This document shows, piece after piece, positions 1 through 5,134 of a DNA stretch of 6,340 bases; within the stretch, counting starts at the first letter, position 1, and each line of letters starts with the position of its first letter. Made by a program: the position numbers and the translations under genes. The notes under the pieces are model-generated. The model saw only the letters and a list, made by a program, of their open reading frames with translations, searched no databases and was not told where the DNA came from. The stretch is from assembly GCA_937901335.1 (NCBI GenBank), contig CALCHC010000092.1, forward strand, positions 1 through 6,340. The letters run 5' to 3'. The DNA comes from an uncultured Phascolarctobacterium sp. (lineage in GTDB: Bacteria > Bacillota > Negativicutes > Acidaminococcales > Acidaminococcaceae).

Positions 1-1117
1 CCAATGCATAGTTAGCACCTACGCGGAAGCCTTCGAAGCCATCAGTCAATTTTTTAGAATCAAATTTGTTAGCATAGGAGAAAATGGTGTTGTAGAGGTA
101 GGTTGCTTCCGGTTGATCGAAGTAGTTAGCATATACGCCCCAAGAACCCGGTTTAGCAGCAGAAGCGCCACCGAGAGCCAAGGTTACAGTGTAACCATTG
201 TCATCGTTTTGACCTTCAGCATCACCCATCAAGTATTGACCAGACAATTTCAAGCCTTTTGCCAACGGCAAGGAAACAACAGGAGCCCAAATTTCATGAT
301 CATCAGTTTTGTAGTAGTCAACAGCAGCGTTTACTACACCAACTTTGGTAGCCAAATCTGCATAGTAAGCACGATCTTCGGAAACAGTAGCGCTAACTTT
401 TTTCAAGTCATCGGAGCCTTTACCTGCCCAAACGGTCAATTTAACATCTTTACCATATTGAGCTTTAACACCATCATGACGAGTATCTACTACGAAACCT
501 TCGCCAACTTTGAAGTCTTGACGACCCATATCAACTTTTACGCCGCCGATTTTACCGGAAACATAAGCCCAGTTGAAGGTAATATCATCTTCACCTTGGG
601 GACCATATTTAGGATATTTAGCACCAGCTTTGGTATCATGACCAGAAGGATATTGGTTGTTTTCAAAACGACCAGTGTAAGTCCAATCATCATTGATTTC
701 ACCTTTAACAATCAAACGGGTACGGAAACGGGTGTTGTCGCCTGCGCCGCCGGAAGTTTCACGCACAGAAGCACGGATTTGACCAGCAATTTTAACAGCG
801 TCAGCGCCTTTTTCCAATTTAGCTACGCGAACACCAAGGGTGTCGAGTTCGTCAGCAAATTCAGCAGCCAATTTGTCGCAGTCAGCGCCTTTAGCCATAG
901 CTTTTGCTACGATTTGAGCCATTTCATAACGGGTGATGAGTTTGTCGCCAGCGAAAGCGCCGTCGGTGTAGCCATCAACTACGCCTGCAGCAGCCAATTT
1001 AGCTACGGAGTCATATGCCCAGTGGCCAGCGGGAACGTCAGAGAACGGGTTAGCAGCATAAGCGGAAGCGGTTACGCCAAGAGCCATTGCCATTGCGAGT
1101 ACTAAGGATTTTTTCAT
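1..1117 (-). CDS. ompM: OmpM-like SLH-domain outer-membrane porin, 3' end beyond the window
   Basis: 372 codons are visible; the frame is open to the window edge, so the C-terminus is missing. The ATG at 1117-1115 follows an AGGAGG with 8-nt spacing. Residues 1-21 form a signal peptide (MKK, hydrophobic core, AYA cleavage site). Residues about 25-77 are one SLH domain (FSDVPAGHWAYDSV start, ITRYEMAQ near the end). Residues about 80-115 are a charged heptad-like stalk (DKLAAEFADELDTLG). From about 115 on come alternating polar/hydrophobic strands rich in Gly, Tyr, Asp and Lys, as in a beta-barrel (for example FRTRLIVKGEI, VDYYKTDDHEIW). Known of the family: SLH porins of Negativicutes tie the outer membrane to modified peptidoglycan and form diffusion channels. 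Codon use is strongly biased (Leu mostly TTG, Arg CGT/CGC only), unlike the operon genes, which suggests very high expression. A single Cys lies at residue 80, at the SLH-stalk junction. Family call is firm; the exact symbol is by analogy. Confidence 0.93.
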   Translation of the reverse strand, partial: MKKSLVLAMAMALGVTASAYAANPFSDVPAGHWAYDSVAKLAAAGVVDGYTDGAFAGDKLITRYEMAQIVAKAMAKGADCDKLAAEFADELDTLGVRVAKLEKGADAVKIAGQIRASVRETSGGAGDNTRFRTRLIVKGEINDDWTYTGRFENNQYPSGHDTKAGAKYPKYGPQGEDDITFNWAYVSGKIGGVKVDMGRQDFKVGEGFVVDTRHDGVKAQYGKDVKLTVWAGKGSDDLKKVSATVSEDRAYYADLATKVGVVNAAVDYYKTDDHEIWAPVVSLPLAKGLKLSGQYLMGDAEGQNDDNGYTVTLALGGASAAKPGSWGVYANYFDQPEATYLYNTIFSYANKFDSKKLTDGFEGFRVGANYAL

Positions 1118-1125
1118 AATGTTTT

Positions 1126-1142
1126 CCTCCTCTTTATAAGAG
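1126..1142 (-). promoter_or_regulatory. Porin ribosome-binding site with a small adjoining hairpin
   Basis: AGGAGG (1131-1126) lies 8 nt before the porin ATG, near-ideal for translation. Immediately 5' of it, 1142-1130 can form a 5-bp hairpin (CTCTT, ATA loop, AAGAG) whose 3' arm touches the first two bases of the site. The stem is AU-rich and probably weak, so it more likely keeps the site open or marks the leader end than blocks it. Confidence 0.7.
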
Positions 1143-1174
1143 ATTTTTTATTTTTACAAAACCTCTATATGGAG

Positions 1175-1232
1175 AAAATAAAAACGAGCAAATTCCTGTA
1201 AGAGTTGCCTTGTTTCCTCTACACTTTGCCCG
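1175..1232 (-). terminator. Terminator-like hairpin inside the porin leader (candidate attenuator)
   Basis: On the minus strand, an outer stem CGGGCAAA (1232-1225) pairs with TTTGCTCG (1192-1185), 8 bp with one G-U. An inner stem TGTAGAG (1223-1217) pairs with CTCTTACA (1204-1197), 7 bp with one bulged U. A 12-nt loop (1216-1205) closes it, and an asymmetric internal loop (G against GGAA) separates the stems. The structure is followed directly by TTTTTATTTT (1184-1175). This has the layout of an intrinsic terminator, yet it sits between the porin promoter and the porin start codon, 57 nt before the ATG. It could end a short leader RNA, act as a regulated attenuator, or merely stabilise the mRNA. 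Folding was done by eye. Confidence 0.55.
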
Positions 1233-1277
1233 TAAATACACTTCTGCCAATATAGAAATTTTATAAACGGGGTGGTT

Positions 1278-1328
1278 GTAGTAAATGCCTTTGATTATTA
1301 CCGCCTTAATTGTAACAATCTTTACTAC
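1278..1328 (-). ncRNA. 5'-terminal leader hairpin of the porin transcript
   Basis: On the minus strand, GTAGTAAA (1328-1321) pairs with TTTACTAC (1285-1278), a perfect 8 bp. Directly inside, GATTGTTAC (1320-1312) pairs with GTAATAATC (1301-1293), 9 bp with one G-U. The terminal loop is 10 nt (1311-1302) and a 7-nt bulge AAAGGCA (1292-1286) lies on the 3' side. The base of the hairpin coincides within about 2 nt with the transcription start predicted from the promoter at 1337-1365. It matches no riboswitch or small RNA class I can recognise. It could protect the 5' end from decay, be a protein or small-RNA target, or be the first domain of a short RNA that ends at the terminator-like hairpin downstream. 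Confidence 0.55.
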
Positions 1329-1336
1329 TTAATTGC

Positions 1337-1365
1337 ATTATAGCCTGTTCAAAATCTTTTTGCAA
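1337..1365 (-). promoter_or_regulatory. Sigma-70-type promoter for the porin gene and its leader
   Basis: The -35 box TTGCAA (1365-1360) and a perfect -10 box TATAAT (1342-1337) are 17 nt apart. The predicted start is near 1330, which gives a 5' leader of about 213 nt before the porin ATG. I saw no better-placed promoter closer to the gene: the TATAAA next to the ribosome-binding site has no -35 box and would remove that site from the transcript. The -35 block CTTGCAAAA is identical to the one at the Ser(GCU) tRNA promoter. Confidence 0.75.
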
Positions 1366-1484
1366 GTTATTTTCAAGTATTTTTAGCACTTTAAAGTGTA
1401 TTGAACACATTTTCTTTTTTCTTACAACTATTTTAAAAAAGTTGTAATCTAATTTTTAGCTGTAAAATAACTCTTTATCATTAG
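1366..1484 (-). promoter_or_regulatory. AT-rich region with several dyads upstream of the porin promoter
   Basis: This non-coding stretch has a perfect 12-bp palindrome CACTTTAAAGTG (1387-1398). Next to it is GTGT-N5-ACAC (1396-1408). Further upstream is an 8-bp inverted repeat TTACAACT/AGTTGTAA with a 10-nt centre (1422-1447). The 9-mer GCTAAAAAT (minus strand) occurs twice, at 1379-1387 and 1452-1460, 73 nt apart or about seven helical turns. These may be operator sites for a regulator of the porin, but AT-rich DNA yields such symmetry by chance. I see no coding gene here. Confidence 0.3.
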
Positions 1485-1520
1485 TAAAATAAAAAACGCA
1501 CCAGATTTCTCTGATGCGTT
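1485..1520 (-). terminator. Intrinsic terminator after the two serine tRNA genes
   Basis: On the minus strand, AACGCATCAGA (1520-1510), a GAAA tetraloop (1509-1506) and TCTGGTGCGTT (1505-1495) form an 11-bp stem with one U-G pair. A U-rich tail TTTTATTT follows (1494-1487). It lies 12 nt beyond the CCA end of tRNA-Ser(GCU). It is the first clear terminator below the protein operon, so it may also end operon read-through transcripts. Confidence 0.92.
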
Positions 1521-1531
1521 ATCTTTAATGT

Positions 1532-1622
1532 TGGCGGAGTGGGTGGGTTTCGAACCCACGCACGCTTTGACACGTCTAACGATTTAGCAAACCGTCCTCT
1601 TCAGCCACTTGAGTACCACTCC
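1532..1622 (-). tRNA. tRNA-Ser(GCU), reads AGC and AGU
   Basis: The full cloverleaf is visible. The 7-bp acceptor GGAGTGG/CCACTCC is followed by discriminator G and an encoded CCA (1534-1532). The anticodon loop TTGCTAA has anticodon GCT at 1588-1586 on a 5-bp stem with one G-U pair. A long variable region of the class II type, as expected for serine, precedes the T arm GTGGG-TTCGAAC-CCCAC. It has its own promoter about 10 nt upstream of the mature 5' end and a terminator just downstream. It may also be co-transcribed from the Ser(UGA) gene 62 nt upstream. Confidence 0.97.
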
Positions 1623-1638
1623 GTTAGGTTACTGTAAT

Positions 1639-1667
1639 ATTATAACTGCTCTTGCCACATTTTGCAA
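1639..1667 (-). promoter_or_regulatory. Promoter of tRNA-Ser(GCU)
   Basis: The -35 box TTGCAA (1667-1662) and -10 box TATAAT (1644-1639) are 17 nt apart, giving a start near 1632 and a leader of about 10 nt. The -35 box lies in a 6-bp inverted repeat TCTTGC/GCAAGA with an 8-nt centre (1650-1669). No U-tract follows this repeat, so it is not a terminator for the upstream tRNA. Confidence 0.75.
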
Positions 1668-1684
1668 GACCTTTTTGTAAAATA

Positions 1685-1772
1685 TGGCGGAAAGGGTGGG
1701 ATTCGAACCCACGGAGGCTTTCACCTCGCTAGTTTTCAAGACTAGAGCCTTAAACCGCTCGGCCACCTTTCC
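1685..1772 (-). tRNA. tRNA-Ser(UGA), reads UCA and other UCN codons
   Basis: The full class II cloverleaf is visible. The acceptor GGAAAGG/CCTTTCC is followed by discriminator G and an encoded CCA (1687-1685). The D arm is GCCGAGCGGTTTAAGGC. The anticodon stem CTAGT/ACTAG carries the loop CTTGAAA with anticodon TGA at 1738-1736. The variable arm is GAGG-TGAAAG-CCTC and the T arm is GTGGG-TTCGAAT-CCCAC. Its own promoter lies about 5 nt upstream of the mature 5' end. No terminator separates it from tRNA-Ser(GCU), so both are probably on one transcript. Confidence 0.97.
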
Positions 1773-1783
1773 ATTAGAGTTTA

Positions 1784-1812
1784 ATTATATGCTAAAAGAA
1801 CATCTTAGTCAA
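1784..1812 (-). promoter_or_regulatory. Promoter of tRNA-Ser(UGA)
   Basis: The -35 box TTGACT (1812-1807, 5 of 6 consensus) and a perfect -10 box TATAAT (1789-1784) are 17 nt apart, giving a start near 1777. The -35 box begins only 3 nt past the stop codon of the cyclodeaminase-family gene, and no terminator lies between. The tRNAs therefore have independent transcription and can also receive operon read-through. Confidence 0.85.
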
Positions 1813-1815
1813 TAC

Positions 1816-2448
1816 TTACGCCAGTACCTCATCAGTAGTTGCAAGTGTTGACTTTTCTAAGCAATTGGCTTCTTGTTCCATTGCTTCTAATTTTCTATAC
1901 ATATCTTGAGTATAGAAATCGTCCTTAATTATTTTCAAGTTTACGATTACATTATATACAGCACTGCGCAATGCAGCTCGTCCTAAAATTGCACTACACG
2001 CTGCATCCGTAATGGCACCTTGGTTACCAATAGCAGCAATACGTTCTGCATGACGCATTACTTCTAAACTCAACCTAGCAATTTTCATTGGTACTTCCGC
2101 GGCTTGCTTAGCCGCTCTTTGAATAGCTTGAGCACGACTAAACTTTTCCAAATCAGTGCCTCTTGGCATTCTATAGCAAGCCATAAAGTTGTTGAAGACT
2201 TCTGCATCAGCATTAACAAGGTTCAATAATTGCAAGCGTAAATCTTCAACATCCTGCAAAATTTCTTTTACTTCTGCTTCCTGCTCTGCAAAGTCGTGTT
2301 TACCTACTGTCAAGTTTCCCACCATGGAAGTCAAGGCCGCAGCTAAAGCTCCTGCCATAGCAGCACCACCGCCACCGCCAGGGGTAGGCGCATTAGAGGA
2401 AAGTTTTTTCAAAAATTCTTGGCAACTTAATTTTGTTAAATCACTCAT
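1816..2448 (-). CDS. FchA-like cyclodeaminase/cyclohydrolase family protein
   Basis: 210 aa, about the usual length of a stand-alone formimidoyl-THF cyclodeaminase domain (PF04961 family). The family signature PTPGGGG is at residues 21-27, followed by a small-residue helix (AAMAGALAAALTSMV). The rest is helical, with a second Ala-rich helix near 150-165 (AACSAILGRAALRSAVYNV) typical of the family. Known members remove ammonia from 5-formimino-THF to give 5,10-methenyl-THF in histidine or purine fermentation, and some act as methenyl-THF cyclohydrolases. Which substrate applies cannot be read here. The ATG at 2448 follows GGAGG with 6-nt spacing and overlaps the end of the upstream YqgF-like gene by 8 nt, so translation is probably coupled. 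The protein is cytosolic. It is the last protein gene of the operon, directly before the tRNAs. Its position behind LPS-transport genes is odd. Confidence 0.9.
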   Translation of the reverse strand: MSDLTKLSCQEFLKKLSSNAPTPGGGGGAAMAGALAAALTSMVGNLTVGKHDFAEQEAEVKEILQDVEDLRLQLLNLVNADAEVFNNFMACYRMPRGTDLEKFSRAQAIQRAAKQAAEVPMKIARLSLEVMRHAERIAAIGNQGAITDAACSAILGRAALRSAVYNVIVNLKIIKDDFYTQDMYRKLEAMEQEANCLEKSTLATTDEVLA

Positions 2449-2854
2449 AGTTATCCTCCAAAAAACGTCTTACTAAAATTACTGCTGCATATGCATCCAA
2501 TGGTACAGGTGGCACAAGCATACCTAATGGAATAAGTTTCTTCAAACCTTTAGGCGGATTCTCCTGCCAATACAACGCACGCGCTTCTTCCGTACTATGT
2601 GCTTCTTCCACAACAGCAATCAAAACATCTGGCAAAACCCTTTTCACAGATTCGCCAATATTCCTGCTATTAGTACCGTTGCCCAGCACAATATGTACCG
2701 GGCAACTATTTTTTATAAATTCCACTATTTCATTGTCGATGTTTTGGCTTTCAGCAATATGAAGCTTTACGATTTTTCCAGCTCCATCAACTAAAGCCAA
2801 ACCTGTTTTGCTTCTACCAGGGTCAATACCCAAGTATAGTTTAGTCATTATCAT
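2441..2854 (-). CDS. YqgF/RuvC-like RNase H-fold protein
   Basis: 137 aa from the ATG at 2854. Residues 6-18 (LYLGIDPGRSKTG) are the first strand and turn of the RNase H-like fold with acidic D11. LGNGTNSR (57-64) matches the YqgF-type second motif, VVEE (81-84) supplies a candidate catalytic Glu, and PLDAYAAVILVRRFL (118-132) has D120 as the last acidic residue. The length is normal for YqgF/RuvX proteins, which process pre-16S rRNA or resolve nucleic-acid junctions. This one may be a paralogue rather than the housekeeping copy. Start choice: TTG 2857, ATG 2854 and ATG 2848 are all in frame. A weak GGAAG is 6 nt before ATG 2854, 12 nt before ATG 2848, and too close to the TTG. All overlap the end of the DUF3084 gene, so coupled translation is likely. 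It overlaps the next gene by 8 nt (ATGAGTGA). Confidence 0.85.
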   Translation of the reverse strand: MIMTKLYLGIDPGRSKTGLALVDGAGKIVKLHIAESQNIDNEIVEFIKNSCPVHIVLGNGTNSRNIGESVKRVLPDVLIAVVEEAHSTEEARALYWQENPPKGLKKLIPLGMLVPPVPLDAYAAVILVRRFLEDNYE

Positions 2855-3995
2855 CAACTACTTCCAAACGGATTCTCACTGGACCAGCTGTAGTAATATC
2901 ACCACGAGCAAAAGCTCTCAGTTCAATTTTACCACCAAGTTTACGCATATCATTACTTGCTTCAATCATAGTAGTAGCATCCATATTACCAACTTTACCT
3001 GTAATAGGATCAGGCAACACACCTGCTTCAACTGCTTTATGATTTACCTTATTCAAGAAATTCATCAAAACAGCATCCTGACCGCCAGTTGCTTTTTTCA
3101 AGTCAACTTTTTCACTCAAAATCAAAGTGCCATCAGGATAAATGAACTGGTTATCCGTCATTTCAATATCGCAGGCAACAAGCTCACCTACGATTATATT
3201 TGCAATAGTACGCACACGGAAAAGCATATTGCCTTTACTATTATCAAGCACAGCAACAGCATTATCCACAATACGTTTGGAAAGCCAAATAGCTTGTAAT
3301 CTTTCGTCCTTTTCTTCTACACCAAGACGATTAAGAACTGCACCATTGGCACTTTCTAAAAGCCAATTAATTTGGGCCACGTTTTGCTCATGATCTAATC
3401 CACCACGCATAACAGCAGCATAAACTACTTCGCCTGCACGGTAGAAAACTTGACCTTCGCGCATAGAAATTATGCCTTGTTTAAGCAATGCAGTAGATTC
3501 CTCTAAAGCAGCAACTTCAGAAGTCAAACTTTCTTTAGAAGCACTTAAATCAGCTACTTCTTTTTTAGCGACAGTATACTTATCATTTACATCTGCCAAT
3601 TTAGATTGTATCTCTTCATTGGCACGAGTGCTTTCCCTAATTTTTTCATCCAAATCGTTGATGAGAATATTCTTTTCTTCCATCTCGACTTTAGCTTTAG
3701 CAAGAGCCTCTTGTGCAATACTCTTTTCTTCATTCAGCAATTTAAGTTCTGCTTTAACCTTTTCCATACCAAACAAAGCAGTCCTTGCGCTTTCAGAAGA
3801 AATAGCCATTACCCCAATGGTAAGAACAGAAATCATCATACCACTTAATACGGTAAGTAAAATAGAGGTGTGTTTGGGACGCAATCCAAATACGGACATA
3901 CGCTTCTTGCCTATTTTACTGCCCATTTTATCAGCAATGTAAGCAATCAAGCCACCAACAATTGCCATTACAACAATCATTCTTATGCCTACCAC
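2841..3995 (-). CDS. DUF3084 membrane-anchored coiled-coil protein
   Basis: 384 aa. Two membrane segments at about 5-21 and 44-66 flank a strongly basic loop (GSKIGKKRMSVFGLRPKH), which by the positive-inside rule is cytoplasmic. Both ends would then be outside the inner membrane. Residues about 76-174 are a Lys/Glu-rich coiled coil with Leu spacing (VKAELKLLNEEKS, VADLSASKESLTSEVAALEES). Residues about 175-380 are a globular domain starting GQVFYRAGEVVYAAVM, which I recognise as DUF3084. No activity is established for the family as far as I know. The GTG start at 3995 has GGAGG 7 nt upstream; the two hydrophobic segments support this start. It lies 31 nt after the LptF/G permease gene and overlaps the YqgF-like gene. 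By inference it is a periplasm-spanning factor of envelope assembly, possibly linking the inner membrane to LPS transport or the porin layer. Confidence 0.88.
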   Translation of the reverse strand: MVGIRMIVVMAIVGGLIAYIADKMGSKIGKKRMSVFGLRPKHTSILLTVLSGMMISVLTIGVMAISSESARTALFGMEKVKAELKLLNEEKSIAQEALAKAKVEMEEKNILINDLDEKIRESTRANEEIQSKLADVNDKYTVAKKEVADLSASKESLTSEVAALEESTALLKQGIISMREGQVFYRAGEVVYAAVMRGGLDHEQNVAQINWLLESANGAVLNRLGVEEKDERLQAIWLSKRIVDNAVAVLDNSKGNMLFRVRTIANIIVGELVACDIEMTDNQFIYPDGTLILSEKVDLKKATGGQDAVLMNFLNKVNHKAVEAGVLPDPITGKVGNMDATTMIEASNDMRKLGGKIELRAFARGDITTAGPVRIRLEVVDDND

Positions 3996-4002
3996 ACACT
4001 CA

Positions 4003-4007
4003 CCTCC
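4003..4007 (-). promoter_or_regulatory. Ribosome-binding site that fixes the GTG start of the DUF3084 gene
   Basis: GGAGG (4007-4003) is 7 nt before the GTG at 3995-3993. The next in-frame ATG is at codon 6, well inside the first membrane segment region and too far from this site, so GTG is preferred. Confidence 0.75.
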
Positions 4008-4026
4008 AAACTAAATTACTATCACA

Positions 4027-5121
4027 TTAAGAGTTCTTTTCTTTCAGCAATTTAAGACCTATGCCCAAACACAAAATGTTAGGTAACATGCAAGCCAAGA
4101 ACGGAGGCATTGCACCACCTTTGCCTAAGCCAGTGGTAAAGGTCATAATTGCATAATAAATAAAGATTACAATAATACTGATACCCAAGCCAATGGAAGA
4201 ACTTGTTCTTTGTTTTTGAGTACCAAGAGCAGCACCAATCATTGCAAAGAAGAAGCTTGCCAAAGGAATAGAGATACGCATATAAATTTCACACCATTGT
4301 TTCGGAGCAGATTCTCCACGTGCTTCTACCATGCTAATATATTCACGCAACTCAGCAATGGTCATTTCTTCCGGTTCCTTTTGTTCCCAAGCGATTTGTT
4401 TCGGAGACATATCAATAGGAATAATTTGTTCTTTGAAACGAGCAGTACTGGTCACGCCTTCTTCGTCATTCAAAGCAAACACATTACCGTTTACCATACG
4501 CCAAGTACCATTTTCCCAGAAACCTTCCTTAGCAGTTTGGATACGTGCAATACTACCTTTTTCAAATTCTTCAATGGTAATACCAGTCATTTTGCCTTGT
4601 TTTTCATCAAAGCTTTTTGCGTAGGTAATACGTTGAGTACTACCCTTCATGCTTTTAATAACGATATGTTCAGTTTCCCCAGTAGGCTTAGTGCTATTTT
4701 TGATTTCATAATCAACAATTTCAGCGCATTTCATCTTAGCTACAGGCACAACTTTTTCTGCCCATACCAAAGAGAACATACTTACCAAGAAACCAACAAT
4801 CAAAACAGGAGTAACAATACGATAGTAGCTAACACCACCAGCTTTCATCGCAGTAATTTCACTGCTACCGGAAAGCTTGCCAAATGCCATCAAAGCTGCC
4901 AAAAGCATAGACATAGGGAAGGTGTAGTTAATTACTTCCGGCAAGCTGTAGAAAAACAATCTTCCAACAGCTTCCAAGGAAGCACCGTATTGAGTAACAT
5001 ACTTTGTGATTCTAAACAGCATAGTGCTGGCAATAAAGATACTGGAGAAAGCAGCAATGCCGAATACAAAGGGATATAAGAGTTCCGTTAAAACATAACG
5101 GTCTAATAATCTTAAACGCAC
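4027..5121 (-). CDS. LptF/LptG-family LPS export permease
   Basis: 364 aa, the usual length of LptF and LptG. Three N-terminal membrane segments (about 16-36, 53-80, 102-122) are followed by a periplasmic beta-rich domain (about 125-270). Three more segments follow (about 278-299, 309-331, 338-356). LLDRYV near the N-terminus resembles LptG. GKLSGSSEITAMKAGG (81-96), the cytoplasmic coupling region after TM2, resembles LptF. It is therefore best called a family member rather than one or the other. Known of the family: two such permeases bind an LptB dimer and extract LPS from the inner membrane towards LptC and LptA. Directly upstream are lptB and an lptA-like gene, which supports this role. 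Only one permease gene is present here, where two are expected per transporter. The GTG start at 5121 has AGGAGG 7 nt upstream. Confidence 0.93.
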   Translation of the reverse strand: MRLRLLDRYVLTELLYPFVFGIAAFSSIFIASTMLFRITKYVTQYGASLEAVGRLFFYSLPEVINYTFPMSMLLAALMAFGKLSGSSEITAMKAGGVSYYRIVTPVLIVGFLVSMFSLVWAEKVVPVAKMKCAEIVDYEIKNSTKPTGETEHIVIKSMKGSTQRITYAKSFDEKQGKMTGITIEEFEKGSIARIQTAKEGFWENGTWRMVNGNVFALNDEEGVTSTARFKEQIIPIDMSPKQIAWEQKEPEEMTIAELREYISMVEARGESAPKQWCEIYMRISIPLASFFFAMIGAALGTQKQRTSSSIGLGISIIVIFIYYAIMTFTTGLGKGGAMPPFLACMLPNILCLGIGLKLLKEKNS

Positions 5122-5128
5122 TTTTCTT

Positions 5129-5134
5129 CCTCCT
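5129..5134 (-). promoter_or_regulatory. Ribosome-binding site of the permease gene, overlapping the lptB stop
   Basis: AGGAGG (5134-5129) is 7 nt before the GTG at 5121-5119 and decides that non-ATG start. The lptB stop codon TAG (5135-5133) shares its AG with this site, so a ribosome finishing lptB sits on the permease start signal. This suggests balanced, coupled production of ATPase and permease. Confidence 0.8.

Noticed and set aside
113..1105. A 330-codon open frame on the plus strand opposite the porin gene
   Set aside because: It is antisense to a clear signal peptide-SLH-barrel gene and its translation has no domain-like features. The long frame follows from the porin's biased codon use, which avoids codons that give stops in this antisense frame.
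1422..1447. TTACAACT/AGTTGTAA dyad as an intrinsic terminator
   Set aside because: The stem is AT-rich and on the minus strand is followed by an A/G-rich tract rather than U residues. A strong terminator already lies just upstream at 1485-1520.
1650..1669. Inverted repeat TCTTGC/GCAAGA between the two tRNAs as a terminator
   Set aside because: The stem is only 6 bp and no U-tract follows on the minus strand. It coincides with the -35 box of the tRNA-Ser(GCU) promoter.
1532..1772. The two serine tRNAs as suppliers for the neighbouring porin's serine codons
   Set aside because: The visible porin serines are almost all TCC and TCT, with a single AGC; UCC and UCU are expected to be read mainly by a GGA-anticodon tRNA not present here. 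The proximity does not match a codon-supply role.
4210..5079. A 289-codon plus-strand open frame opposite the permease gene
   Set aside because: The translation is rich in Phe, Ser, His and Asn with no recognisable domain, and it lies wholly opposite a well-supported six-TM permease. No ribosome-binding site or promoter was seen for it.
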